Assembly: GCA_963678485.1 (NCBI GenBank) | Contig: OY782882.1 | Location: 930,001 to 994,000 of the forward strand | DNA length: 64,000 nt | Direction: 5' to 3' | Source: CALGYY01 sp963678485 | GTDB lineage: Bacteria; Bacteroidota; Bacteroidia; Bacteroidales; CAIWKO01 | Shown here: positions 23,254-32,721 of the stretch, piece after piece | How the letters are laid out: each line of letters opens with the position of its first letter | Numbering within the stretch: the first letter of the stretch is position 1 | Notes under the pieces: model-generated | What the model was told of the DNA's origin: nothing | Seen by the model: the letters and a program-made list of their open reading frames with translations, nothing else | Databases searched by the model: none | Position numbers and translations under genes: made by a program

Positions 23254-26200
23254 ATGTTAAGGCGCACAATACTTCTAATCTTATTCTCTTTCTTTTTAGC
23301 CTCCGATCTGGTGGCTTCGCACTATATGGGAGGAGAAATCACCTGGCAATGTTTAGCCAATGGTCGATTCAGATTTGTGATGAAACTTTACAGGGAATGT
23401 AATGGAGTGACGTACGGGAGTACAGAAACGATTTCTGTTGCTAACTGCCCTGCACTTAGCTCCATCACAATGAATCTTTACCCGGGCGGTAATCCTCGTG
23501 ATATTGCTGATGGAACGCTTGATGGAAAAACTGATATTTCGCCAGATTGCTATTCTGGGGTATTTGAAATTCATTGCACACCAATTCCTGCTGCACCAAA
23601 TACTGGAGCTATTGAAGAATATTATTTCACTTCAGATTTGGCATATCCTTCGGGTGTCCAAATCATCGGTGTTCCTCCTGCCGCTGGATGGATATTTTCG
23701 CATACCGGATGTTGTCGTAACCCCTCGGTAAATGTACCCAATGCAACCAGCGATTCCTGGTTTTTGCGCGCTGTGATGTACCCGTATAACGGACAAAGCA
23801 CTTTCCCTTGTTACGATAATTCCCCCGCTTTCGCTGAGGTTCCCGCAACGGTGATTATGACAGGGTATCCATTTACATACAACCACAATGCGGCTGACAA
23901 AGAACTTGATTGCTTAAAATACGAATGGGCTCAAGCTCTTGACGGAAGCATTTCTACACCTGTCACCTATGCACCGGGGTACAGCTATAGTAGTCCGTTG
24001 CCCGGACCAGCAGCCAATCCAGCGAATATTGGAGCAACTATCAATCAATATACTGGCGAAATATCATATTTATCATACACTTCAGGAGCTTTCGTAACAG
24101 TTACCAAAGTCTCCGCATACCGCAATGGGACTAAAATTGCTGAAGTTTTCAGGGAAATGCAAATTGTTTTGCTTAACCCGGGTGCTGTCGTAAACAACAA
24201 ACCTCAAGTTGCCGCACCATTCTACAATCCAGCCACAGGCGTTTATGATTTATATGTTGATACTGTCTATGCCGGCGAGGTTGTTGATTTTGACATTACG
24301 GGGATAGATATGGACAATTTACCCAACGGTACCCCCAATACCATTATCCTCGAATCTTCTTCACAAGATTACGGAACGAATTACTCAAATCCTGCCTCTG
24401 GCTGTGTTAATCCACCTTGTGCAACCCTCAACCCCGCCCCGCCTATGTCGGCCATGGTGGCTCTTGCTACCCATTTTCACTGGCAAACAAGTTGCGAACA
24501 TGTCAATCTTCAAGGTTGCTGGGGAACGCCAGGAAATGTGCACACATTCTATTTCAAAGTATATGATAATGGATGTCCTGCAAATGCAATTAATGGAGTC
24601 ACCGTTGCAATTGTCGTTTTAAATCCAACACCGATCATTGCACCCAAAATTCATTGTACCGAGGTGCTCCCGAATGGAAACGTTCAGCTTACATGGACCA
24701 TACCTCCGGATCCGTTAGGCTCATTCCATAGATACGACATTTACAAATCGTCAAGTCCCGCAGGACCTTTTACGCTGTTGGATTCAGTCCTCAATTACAA
24801 CCAATCAACGTACACTGACGTTACAGCAAATGCTAACACTGCTCCGGTATACTACTATACAAGATCCTGGAGTGGATGTTATGGACTGTTTGTTTCCTTC
24901 CCTTCAGATACAGCTGCTTCTATGCATCTTGATGTCACACCTATTGGTGGAGGTCAAATCGCTCAGCTTGACTGGAATCCGGTGTATAATCCATTATTAG
25001 GCTCTTCGAGCCAGTATTATCGCGTTTATCGTGAGTTCCCGTTAGGAACGTGGGCCTTTGTTGATTCAACCACTGCGACCACATTTCTGGATACTGTTAC
25101 AGTTTGTAATGACAGTCTAAATTATCGTATCGAGATCGCCGACACCGTTGGTTGCGTCTCAGTTTCATCGGTCGATGGCGCTCAGCTGCAAGATGGCTTC
25201 CCTCCTCTGACTCCGATTATGGATACGGTCAGCGTGAGTTCAGTTACTGGAAAAGTTGAAATGTCGTGGCAACCTTCTACATCGCTCGACACAAGAAAAT
25301 ATTTCATCTTCCGCAGGATTGCAGGAGGACCGTGGTTCAAAATCGATTCAGTGTTTGGCATCAATAACACATATTACATGAACATGGCGTCCAATCCGCA
25401 ATTGCAATCGGAATCCTATTGTGTAGCCGCGGTGGATAGCTGTAAACAAACCAGTAATATGGGCCTTGAACATCGATCCCTATTCCTTCAGCCTTTGCTA
25501 GTAGATGCTTGCGCTGATAAAATTCAACTCAAGTGGAATAGCTATATAAATTTGAACACTTCACCCCTTGGCTATCGTGTTTGGATGAGCGAAAATGGTT
25601 CACCCTACGCAATTCTTGCAACACTGGGAGCCAGTGATACATTATACAACCATGTAGGTTTCACAGAGAATTCAAGTTATTGCTATTATATACAAACCTT
25701 CAATGCCGAAGGAGAAACATCCTCTTCAAATATCCAATGCGTTATTGCAACCAAGCCGAATCAACCACAGTTTGTGTATTTCCGTTATGCTTCGGTAGTG
25801 GATAATGAATATGCCAAACTTGGATTTTTTGTTGATACCACCGCTTATATCTCCAAATACAAAATCCTTCGTTCCGATGATGGTGTAACGTATTCGCAGA
25901 TTGCTACCGTTCCTCCTACAAACCCATACTCTACGGTTGAATATAATGATTATACCGCCTTTGTCAATGCTCAGCCTTATTATTACAAGGTTGTGGTTGT
26001 TGATAGCTGTAATCTTGATGCACTCACGTCGAATGTTGCAAGAACCATTTATCTCTCGGGTAATGCAAACGTATTTATGACTAATCACCTTGAGTGGACG
26101 CCTTACGAAGACAGAGATCCGCAGGCCTACAATATTTATCGCCAAATCGACAATTACGATCTGATGCACCCAAGCAATACAGTGCAATGGGGCAATATCA

Positions 26201-26616
26201 GTTATGACGATGATGTTGCGATGTACACCAACACTAGCGGTCGATTCTTCTATATGATGGAAGCTCCGCTCTACGATATTTTCTTACAGAATTACCCATT
26301 CGCGGATACAGTATATTCTAATGTGATTGAACTATTACAGGAACCTCGTGTATATATTCCAAACGCATTCACACCAAACGGACTGAATCCTATGTTCAAG
26401 CCTGTTGGAGTATTTACCGATACGGAAGAATACATGATGGTAATATACAGTCGCTGGGGAGAAAAATTATTTTCAACCACCGATGTTGAAACCGGATGGG
26501 ACGGATATTACCAAGGCAAGCTTTGTCCTTTAGGCTCTTATGTATATTACATTCGCTTCAAATTGCCTAATAGCAAGTATTTTGAAAGTCGTGGTTCTGT
26601 GACATTAGTCAGATAG
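23254..26616 (+). CDS. Giant secreted protein with T9SS type B (gliding-associated) C-terminal domain
   Basis: 1120 residues with a signal peptide (ILLILFSFFLASDLVA). The mature N-terminus SHYMGGEITWQC is a hallmark of a family of Bacteroidota surface proteins. The middle (about 460-1000) is a chain of fibronectin-III-like beta-sandwiches, each with a QLTW or KLEMSW-like strand and a YRVYR or YKILRS strand. The end carries the CHU_C / type B sorting domain: YIPNAFTPNGLNPMFKP, YSRWGEKLF, GWDGYYQGK, GSYVYYIRF, RGSVTLVR. The usual NGDGxND turn is replaced by NGLNP. Exported by Sec, then by T9SS to the cell surface. Single-gene unit with its own promoter and terminator. Confidence 0.88.
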   Translation: MLRRTILLILFSFFLASDLVASHYMGGEITWQCLANGRFRFVMKLYRECNGVTYGSTETISVANCPALSSITMNLYPGGNPRDIADGTLDGKTDISPDCYSGVFEIHCTPIPAAPNTGAIEEYYFTSDLAYPSGVQIIGVPPAAGWIFSHTGCCRNPSVNVPNATSDSWFLRAVMYPYNGQSTFPCYDNSPAFAEVPATVIMTGYPFTYNHNAADKELDCLKYEWAQALDGSISTPVTYAPGYSYSSPLPGPAANPANIGATINQYTGEISYLSYTSGAFVTVTKVSAYRNGTKIAEVFREMQIVLLNPGAVVNNKPQVAAPFYNPATGVYDLYVDTVYAGEVVDFDITGIDMDNLPNGTPNTIILESSSQDYGTNYSNPASGCVNPPCATLNPAPPMSAMVALATHFHWQTSCEHVNLQGCWGTPGNVHTFYFKVYDNGCPANAINGVTVAIVVLNPTPIIAPKIHCTEVLPNGNVQLTWTIPPDPLGSFHRYDIYKSSSPAGPFTLLDSVLNYNQSTYTDVTANANTAPVYYYTRSWSGCYGLFVSFPSDTAASMHLDVTPIGGGQIAQLDWNPVYNPLLGSSSQYYRVYREFPLGTWAFVDSTTATTFLDTVTVCNDSLNYRIEIADTVGCVSVSSVDGAQLQDGFPPLTPIMDTVSVSSVTGKVEMSWQPSTSLDTRKYFIFRRIAGGPWFKIDSVFGINNTYYMNMASNPQLQSESYCVAAVDSCKQTSNMGLEHRSLFLQPLLVDACADKIQLKWNSYINLNTSPLGYRVWMSENGSPYAILATLGASDTLYNHVGFTENSSYCYYIQTFNAEGETSSSNIQCVIATKPNQPQFVYFRYASVVDNEYAKLGFFVDTTAYISKYKILRSDDGVTYSQIATVPPTNPYSTVEYNDYTAFVNAQPYYYKVVVVDSCNLDALTSNVARTIYLSGNANVFMTNHLEWTPYEDRDPQAYNIYRQIDNYDLMHPSNTVQWGNISYDDDVAMYTNTSGRFFYMMEAPLYDIFLQNYPFADTVYSNVIELLQEPRVYIPNAFTPNGLNPMFKPVGVFTDTEEYMMVIYSRWGEKLFSTTDVETGWDGYYQGKLCPLGSYVYYIRFKLPNSKYFESRGSVTLVR

Positions 26617-26631
26617 AAAACATAAATTAAT

Positions 26632-26668
26632 AAAATGGCCATCACTCAAATGATGGCCATTTTTTTTA
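26632..26668 (+). terminator. Rho-independent terminator after the giant cargo gene
   Basis: Perfect 13-bp stem aaaatggccatca (26632-26644) / tgatggccatttt (26651-26663), loop ctcaaa, followed by further T residues to 26668. Confidence 0.92.
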
Positions 26669-26689
26669 TTCTGAATTGCCAATTATTAC

Positions 26690-26697
26690 TATCTTTG
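26690..26697 (+). promoter_or_regulatory. TAnnTTTG -7 element for guaB
   Basis: TATCTTTG, 25 bases before the ATG at 26722. No consensus -33 at the right spacing; the upstream terminator T-run occupies that place. Confidence 0.6.
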
Positions 26698-26721
26698 CAC
26701 GCAATATCTTAAAATATTGCC

Positions 26722-28191
26722 ATGGATTCCGTGCACAAAAAATTCATCGCCGAAGGGCTCACTTACGACGATGTCCTACTCGTACCTGCATATTCTGAAG
26801 TTCTACCACGAGATGTGGATGTCTCTACACAGTTTACACGCAACATCAAATTAAATATCCCGATTGTTTCTGCAGCAATGGACACCGTGACTGATGCGGT
26901 AATGGCGATTGCCATTGCACAGGAAGGTGGTATTGGCGTGTTGCATAAAAACATGACTATTGAGGAACAGGCCATCGAGGTAAAAAAAGTTAAACGTGCT
27001 GAAAACGGAATGATCATCGATCCCGTGACCATGCACAAAGAAGCGGTCGTTGCTGATGCTCTGAATCTCATGAAGGAATTTAAAATTGGGGGTATTCCTG
27101 TTGTAGATGAAGAAAATCATCTGGTGGGAATTGTGACCAATCGCGACCTGCGTTTTGAACGTAATTTAAATCGCCCAATTCGCGAGGTAATGACCAGCGA
27201 AAAGCTGATCACAACCACCGAATTCACCGATTTTGAAAAAGCTGCTGATATCCTTCAGGAATTCAAAATTGAAAAATTACCTGTAATCGATAAGAACAAC
27301 AGGCTGATTGGATTGATCACTTACAAAGATATTATTAAAATAAAGGCTCGTCCAAATGCTTGCAAGGACAGCAGAGGTCGTTTGCGCGTTGCTGCTGGTG
27401 TTGGCGTTACCCGTGATATGATTGAGCGCGTTAATGCACTCATTAAAGCCGGTGTTGACGCAGTTGTAATTGACACTGCACATGGCCATTCCAAAGGAGT
27501 ACAGGATGCCGCCAAATTATTTAAAAAGAACTATCCTGATGTTGACCTCGTTGTTGGAAATATCGCAACGGCCGAGGCAGCATTGGATCTTCTTAAATGT
27601 GGTGCTGATGCAGTAAAAGTGGGCATTGGTCCTGGTTCTATCTGCACCACCCGCGTTATCGCAGGAGTAGGCGTACCTCAACTTTACGCTGTTTATGCTG
27701 TGGCTCAGGCATTGAAAGACAGTGGGCTTCCCATTATTGCTGATGGAGGTATTCGTTTCACCGGTGATATCGTTAAAGCATTGGCTGGTGGTGCCCATTC
27801 AATTATGATTGGATCGCTCTTCGCCGGTGTTGAAGAAGCCCCGGGTGAGACTATCATTTTTGAAGGCAGAAAATTCAAAATGTACCGTGGAATGGGCAGT
27901 CTGGAAGCCATGCAAAAAGGCTCCAAAGACCGTTATTTTCAGGATGCAGAAGATGATATTAAAAAATTAGTTCCTGAAGGTATTGTGGGACGTGTGCCTT
28001 ACAAAGGCTCTTTATCGGAAGTAATCCATCAAATGGTGGGCGGACTTCGCGCAGGAATGGGCTATTGTGGAGCATTAAAAACACAGGATCTCTGGAATGC
28101 ACAATTTATTAAGATTACAGCTGCCGGAATCAACGAAAGTCATCCTCACGACGTTATCATTACCCGTGAAGCACCTAACTATAGCCGATAA
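26722..28191 (+). CDS. guaB: IMP dehydrogenase
   Basis: 489 residues, full length. The catalytic barrel is interrupted by two CBS domains (about 97-205: VADALNLMKEFKIGGIPVVD and AADILQEFKIEKLPVIDKNN). The catalytic loop is GIGPGSICTTRVIAGVG with C308. The IMP site has SAAMDTVTDAVMAIA near the start and GGIRFTGDIVKALAGGA later; the flap has MGSLEAMQKGSKDRYF. It oxidises IMP to XMP, the committed step to GMP. The gap to the chaperone genes downstream is 190 bases with a separate promoter. Confidence 0.98.
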   Translation: MDSVHKKFIAEGLTYDDVLLVPAYSEVLPRDVDVSTQFTRNIKLNIPIVSAAMDTVTDAVMAIAIAQEGGIGVLHKNMTIEEQAIEVKKVKRAENGMIIDPVTMHKEAVVADALNLMKEFKIGGIPVVDEENHLVGIVTNRDLRFERNLNRPIREVMTSEKLITTTEFTDFEKAADILQEFKIEKLPVIDKNNRLIGLITYKDIIKIKARPNACKDSRGRLRVAAGVGVTRDMIERVNALIKAGVDAVVIDTAHGHSKGVQDAAKLFKKNYPDVDLVVGNIATAEAALDLLKCGADAVKVGIGPGSICTTRVIAGVGVPQLYAVYAVAQALKDSGLPIIADGGIRFTGDIVKALAGGAHSIMIGSLFAGVEEAPGETIIFEGRKFKMYRGMGSLEAMQKGSKDRYFQDAEDDIKKLVPEGIVGRVPYKGSLSEVIHQMVGGLRAGMGYCGALKTQDLWNAQFIKITAAGINESHPHDVIITREAPNYSR

Positions 28192-28314
28192 GCGCACTTT
28201 TAATCCGAAAAATTCATAACATCCTTAAATTCTGAGATGTCCGAAATATTTCAAGGGACACTTGGTGCTTATTAAAAAGGCTGTTTACACCTCCATTTTA
28301 GGTGAATTTATAAT

Positions 28315-28346
28315 TTTGTATAAGCTAAATAAAAATGCTAATTTTG
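28315..28346 (+). promoter_or_regulatory. Promoter of the SurA-like chaperone operon
   Basis: TTTG (28315-28318), 20-base spacer, TAATTTTG (28339-28346); 36 bases before the ATG at 28382. Confidence 0.75.
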
Positions 28347-28381
28347 CCATCCTCAAACCATAACCTTCAAATATTTAAGAT

Positions 28382-30382
28382 ATGAAAAAAGTCTTTTCTG
28401 CCATCCTGTTGTTTGCCTTATGCAGTGTGAATTTGCTGATGGCGCAAACCTCGGATCCAGTGTTGATGAACGTTGGCGTAGAAAAAGTTACCGCCTCTGA
28501 GTTCCTGAATGTTTACATGAAGAACAATGTTAAAGGTGATGCCCTCGATCGCAAGTCGTTGGAAGAGTACCTCGATCTTTACATCAACTTTAAGCTAAAG
28601 GTCAAGGAAGCCGAAGAGTTAGGATTAGACACAGTAACCTCCTTCAAAAACGAATTGGCAGGATACCGTAAGCAACTTGCGCAACCTTATCTTACCGATA
28701 AAACAATCGAAGACGCTTTACTGAAAGAAGCATGGGAAAGGTCGCAATACGATATCAGGGCTAGTCATATTCTGATTAAACTTGATAAAAACGCTGCCCC
28801 AGCCGATACGCTTGCCGCTTATAAAAAGATTATGGCCATTCGTGCCCGCTTAATGAAAGGTGAAGATTTTGCTTTAGTTGCAAAAGAAACCAGCGAGGAT
28901 GAACAAGCCAGAGATCGCGAAGATCAGGCAACCAAACGTATGCTTAAAGGAAATGGCGGAGATCTCGGATATTTCACAGCCCTAGATATGGTTTACGCAT
29001 TCGAAACTGCAGCATACAAACTTAAAGTTGGTGAAGTATCCATGCCGGTTAGAACCGATAACGGATATCATCTCATCAAAGTCACCGCAAAGAACCCCGC
29101 CTTGGGAAAAATGACGGTTGCTCATATATTTGTCAATGTCCCAAAAGATGCCAGTCCCGAAACCTTAAAATCTTTCCAGGATCGCATCAACGAGGCATAT
29201 GCAAAACTTAAAAATGGCGCAAAATGGGAAGATATCGTTACTGCATATTCCGACGATAAAGGATCTGCCGCAAAAGGCGGACAACTCCCCGCTTTTGGTG
29301 TAAATCAAATTGTACCTGAATTCATTGAAGCTATTGCAAAGCTAAACGCACCGGGTGATTACTCAGAACCTGTTCAAACCTCGTATGGCTGGCATATTAT
29401 TAAGCTGATTGAAAAGAAAGGCGTTAAAACATTTGACGAAGATAAAGCAACGTTGAAAAATCGTCTCATCCGCGATAAGCGCATGAATCAATGTAAAGAA
29501 TCGGTCATTAACCGCGTGAAAAAAGAAAATAACTTTACTGAGAATAAAGGCGCTATTGCTGATTTCTACACAGTAGTTGATACCAATATTTTCTCTGGAA
29601 AGTGGGATATAGCAAAAGCTGCAGCACTGAACAAGTTGCTTTTTAGTATTGACAACAAACAATACAATGAACAGGATTTTACAAAATGGTTAGGCAGCCA
29701 CCAACCTAAAAAAGCAAAAGGGAACATTCCTGCGTATGTGAATGAAAAGTATAACACTTATCTTGAAGAGACTATCCTCAATTTAGAAGACAGTAAATTG
29801 GAGCAGAAATATCCTGATTTCAAATTACTCATGAAAGAATACCGCGATGGTATCTTACTTTTTGAACTCACTGACCAGAAAGTATGGTCTCGGGCTATTA
29901 AAGACACAGCTGGTCTAGAAGCATTCTATGAGCAAAATAAGAACAATTACTTATGGGAAGAGCGTTTGGATGCTTCCATCTATACTTGCAAAAATGCTAC
30001 TGTTGCAAAGGCCGCTCGCAAACTTGCAAAAGCACAGGAAAAGAAAGGCTATACTGATAAAGATATTTTAGCGAAGATCAATACCGATTCTATTCCCGTA
30101 TTGAAAATCAACAGTAAATATTTCCTTCACAAGGAGAATTCGCTGATTGATAATGTTCCATGGCAAAAGACCATTACTGCTGATCAAAATATCGACAGTT
30201 CTGTTGTCTTTGTTGTTGTACGTGGCATTATTGCCCCAACTCCAAAATCCATCAGAGAAGCTAAAGGGATGATTACTGCCGATTATCAAAACTATCTCGA
30301 AAAACAGTGGATTGATGAACTGAAAGCCAAGTATAAAGTTGATGTTGACCGTACTGTCTTTGAATCCCTGATTAAAAAATAA
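28382..30382 (+). CDS. Periplasmic peptidyl-prolyl isomerase / chaperone with two parvulin domains
   Basis: 666 residues with a signal peptide (AILLFALCSVNLLMAQ). A SurA/PpiD-like helical N-domain (KLKVKEAEELGL) comes first. Parvulin domain 1 (about 120-235) has ASHILIK, GGDLGYF and NGYHLIKV; parvulin domain 2 (about 245-345) has VAHIFVNVP, KGGQLPAFG and YGWHIIKLIEKKG. The C-terminal 300 residues are a charged helical extension with no recognised domain. It should fold or escort outer-membrane and secreted proteins. The stop and next start share an A (TAATG at 30380-30384). Confidence 0.9.
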   Translation: MKKVFSAILLFALCSVNLLMAQTSDPVLMNVGVEKVTASEFLNVYMKNNVKGDALDRKSLEEYLDLYINFKLKVKEAEELGLDTVTSFKNELAGYRKQLAQPYLTDKTIEDALLKEAWERSQYDIRASHILIKLDKNAAPADTLAAYKKIMAIRARLMKGEDFALVAKETSEDEQARDREDQATKRMLKGNGGDLGYFTALDMVYAFETAAYKLKVGEVSMPVRTDNGYHLIKVTAKNPALGKMTVAHIFVNVPKDASPETLKSFQDRINEAYAKLKNGAKWEDIVTAYSDDKGSAAKGGQLPAFGVNQIVPEFIEAIAKLNAPGDYSEPVQTSYGWHIIKLIEKKGVKTFDEDKATLKNRLIRDKRMNQCKESVINRVKKENNFTENKGAIADFYTVVDTNIFSGKWDIAKAAALNKLLFSIDNKQYNEQDFTKWLGSHQPKKAKGNIPAYVNEKYNTYLEETILNLEDSKLEQKYPDFKLLMKEYRDGILLFELTDQKVWSRAIKDTAGLEAFYEQNKNNYLWEERLDASIYTCKNATVAKAARKLAKAQEKKGYTDKDILAKINTDSIPVLKINSKYFLHKENSLIDNVPWQKTITADQNIDSSVVFVVVRGIIAPTPKSIREAKGMITADYQNYLEKQWIDELKAKYKVDVDRTVFESLIKK

Positions 30383-31233
30383 TGCGAACACCAGCCCTGA
30401 TCCTTGTAATTCTTTGTTGTATCTTCTTTTCGTGCGGTAATAAAAGCACGCAAAATAAGGACAATGCTGTTGCTCGGGTATTTGACGAATATTTAATGCC
30501 CTCAGAAGTTGAGGGCATTGTTCCTCCAGGACTGGATAAAGCTGACAGTCTACAAGTAATTCATGATTACATCGATAGTTGGATTCGAAAAAAACTACTC
30601 GTCCGGCAATCCGAATCCAATTTGTCGAGTGAACAGAAAGACTTCACTCGCCAGCTTGAAGAGTATCGCAACTCGCTGATTGTTTATACATACGAACAGA
30701 AGTTAATACAGCAAAGTCTCGACACTGTAGTGACTGAGCAGGAGATAGTGAATTACTATAACCTCAACAAGGATGACTTTCAACTTAGGGATAATATTGT
30801 AAAGGTTTGGTACGTAAAGTTGCAAAAGAACAACTCGCTAGGAGCTTTTCGTAACCTGATTAAATCGGACCAACCGGCTGATCGCAAAAAACTGATGGAA
30901 TTGAGTGCCAAACATGCGGTAAACTCTTTTCTCGACGATCAGAGCTGGCTTGTGTTTGACGATATCCTGAAAGAAATTCCGATTAAAACATACAATCAGG
31001 AAGAATATCTGAAAAACAACCGCTATATCGAAATTGAAGATTCCCTTTTTGTGTACCTATTGAATATTAAGGGATTCATGATAAAAGAAAGCGTATCCCC
31101 CCTAAGTTTCGAAACTGAAAATATCAGAAGCATTATCATCAACAAAAGGAAACTTGCCTTGATTGAAGAAATGCAAAAGAGCCTGTATAATGATGCGTTG
31201 AAAAGTGGAGATTTTGAGGTTCTGATTAAATAA
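30382..31233 (+). CDS. SurA-N-like lipoprotein chaperone with degenerate parvulin region
   Basis: 283 residues. Lipoprotein signal with the lipobox FFSC (Cys18). The N-domain resembles the SurA chaperone module (LQVIHDYIDSWIRKKLLVRQ and VTEQEIVNYYNLNKDDF). Where a parvulin domain should follow there is only a weak pattern (KVWYVKLQKNN) without the GG-LG-F or GYHIIK signatures, so isomerase activity is unlikely. Translationally coupled to the previous gene through TAATG and followed by surA after 75 bases. Probably a membrane-anchored holdase in the same folding pathway. Confidence 0.8.
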   Translation: MRTPALILVILCCIFFSCGNKSTQNKDNAVARVFDEYLMPSEVEGIVPPGLDKADSLQVIHDYIDSWIRKKLLVRQSESNLSSEQKDFTRQLEEYRNSLIVYTYEQKLIQQSLDTVVTEQEIVNYYNLNKDDFQLRDNIVKVWYVKLQKNNSLGAFRNLIKSDQPADRKKLMELSAKHAVNSFLDDQSWLVFDDILKEIPIKTYNQEEYLKNNRYIEIEDSLFVYLLNIKGFMIKESVSPLSFETENIRSIIINKRKLALIEEMQKSLYNDALKSGDFEVLIK

Positions 31234-31308
31234 TACTGCAGATACTTTTTTTTCGAATTATGAGTTTATCTGCAGATTAAAGCCATTATTACCATTAATA
31301 CTGTTTGT

Positions 31309-32691
31309 ATGATTTTACGTCCAAAATTTCTTGTCCTTCTTCTCGTACTTCTAACCTCAGTATCTTTTGTGAGAGCTCAAGATTCTACTCGCACTAAAAA
31401 TCCTCTGGTTGTTGACCAGATTGTTGCTGTTGTTGGTGGAAATGTTGTGTTGCTATCGGATGTAGAAAATGAATACATTCAATATATGTTACAAGGCAAT
31501 ACAAAAGGCGGCCAGGCCTTGAGATGCAGGGTCATCGAGGAATTATTATTTCAAAAATTATTGCTTGTTCAAGCTGAAATAGATAGTGTGGTGGTTACAG
31601 AGAAACAGGTGAACAATGAATTAGAGCGCAGGATGCGGTATTTTATTTCGCAAATCGGTAGCAAGGAGAAACTCGAAGCATACTTTGGAAAAAGTATTAT
31701 CGAAATCAAGGAAGATTTACGCGAGCGCATTAAGGACAATCTGATGATACAGGAGGTTCAGTCAAAAATTACCGCAAATGTTAAAGTAACTCCAAATGAG
31801 GTAATGGAATTTTATAATAATATTCCGGCTGATAGTCTCCCCCTAATAACACCTGAATATGAAATTTTACAAATTGTAAAAAAGCCACCTGTAAGCGACG
31901 TTGAAGTTACTATGGTAAAGGAAAAACTTAATAGCCTTCGTGATCGCGTGTTAAAAGGAGAAGATTTTTCTACCCTGGCAAACCTTTATTCAATGGATCC
32001 GGGTTCTATGTCAAAAGGCGGTAACCTTGGGTTGATTGGCCGTGGAGAGACCTATCCTGAATTTGAAGCAGCCGCTTTCAGTCTTAAACCCGGAGAAGTT
32101 TCACCGGTAATCAAAACCGAAAAAGGCTATCACATCATTCAAATGATTGAACGCCGTGGTGAATTTGTTAATGTAAAACATATTCTCATCATCCCTCAGC
32201 CCAGTATGGCGGATCTTGCAAAAGCAAAAAAAGATCTGGAGCATATAGCTTCATTGATAGCAGCGGATTCGCTTACCTTCGAAGAAGCAGCTGCCAAATA
32301 CTCCGACGATCCTACAAAAAACAACAATGGATTACTTACCAATTCCTATTCGGGAACTTCGTTATTTGACGCTCAGGAAATCGACCCATCAATATTCTTT
32401 GTTGTGGATAAACTAAAGGTTGGCGAAATCTCCGCTCCCACCCTGTACACCAACGAAGAAGATTCGCGTCAAGCGTATCGTTTGTTGATGTTAAAATCCT
32501 TTACTCAAGCGCATCGTGCCGACCTCAAAGCAGATTATCCAAGAATTCAAAGCATGGTGTTGATGTTCAAACAAAACGAAGAAATTAATAAGTGGATTAG
32601 CAAAAAATCAGAAGCTACCTATATTAAAATTGCTGATGATTTTATTAATTGTGATTTTCAATTCGACTGGAAAACCAGCACTCAACATTAA
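31309..32691 (+). CDS. surA: SurA-type peptidyl-prolyl isomerase
   Basis: 460 residues with a signal peptide (FLVLLLVLLTSVSFVRAQ). The SurA N-domain opens with VVDQIVAVVGGNVVLLSDVE and includes the LIEELLFQKLLLVQAE-like helix. Parvulin 1 (about 175-275) has YEILQIVKKP, KGGNLGLIGRG and KGYHIIQMIERRG; parvulin 2 (about 280-385) has VKHILIIPQP and a weaker C-terminal part. Size and layout match SurA. It assists outer-membrane protein folding in the periplasm. Third of three related chaperone genes in a row, and followed after 30 bases by the MoxR ATPase. Confidence 0.92.
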   Translation: MILRPKFLVLLLVLLTSVSFVRAQDSTRTKNPLVVDQIVAVVGGNVVLLSDVENEYIQYMLQGNTKGGQALRCRVIEELLFQKLLLVQAEIDSVVVTEKQVNNELERRMRYFISQIGSKEKLEAYFGKSIIEIKEDLRERIKDNLMIQEVQSKITANVKVTPNEVMEFYNNIPADSLPLITPEYEILQIVKKPPVSDVEVTMVKEKLNSLRDRVLKGEDFSTLANLYSMDPGSMSKGGNLGLIGRGETYPEFEAAAFSLKPGEVSPVIKTEKGYHIIQMIERRGEFVNVKHILIIPQPSMADLAKAKKDLEHIASLIAADSLTFEEAAAKYSDDPTKNNNGLLTNSYSGTSLFDAQEIDPSIFFVVDKLKVGEISAPTLYTNEEDSRQAYRLLMLKSFTQAHRADLKADYPRIQSMVLMFKQNEEINKWISKKSEATYIKIADDFINCDFQFDWKTSTQH

Positions 32692-32721
32692 TTATTGTTG
32701 TTCAAATAAGAACTAAACGGT

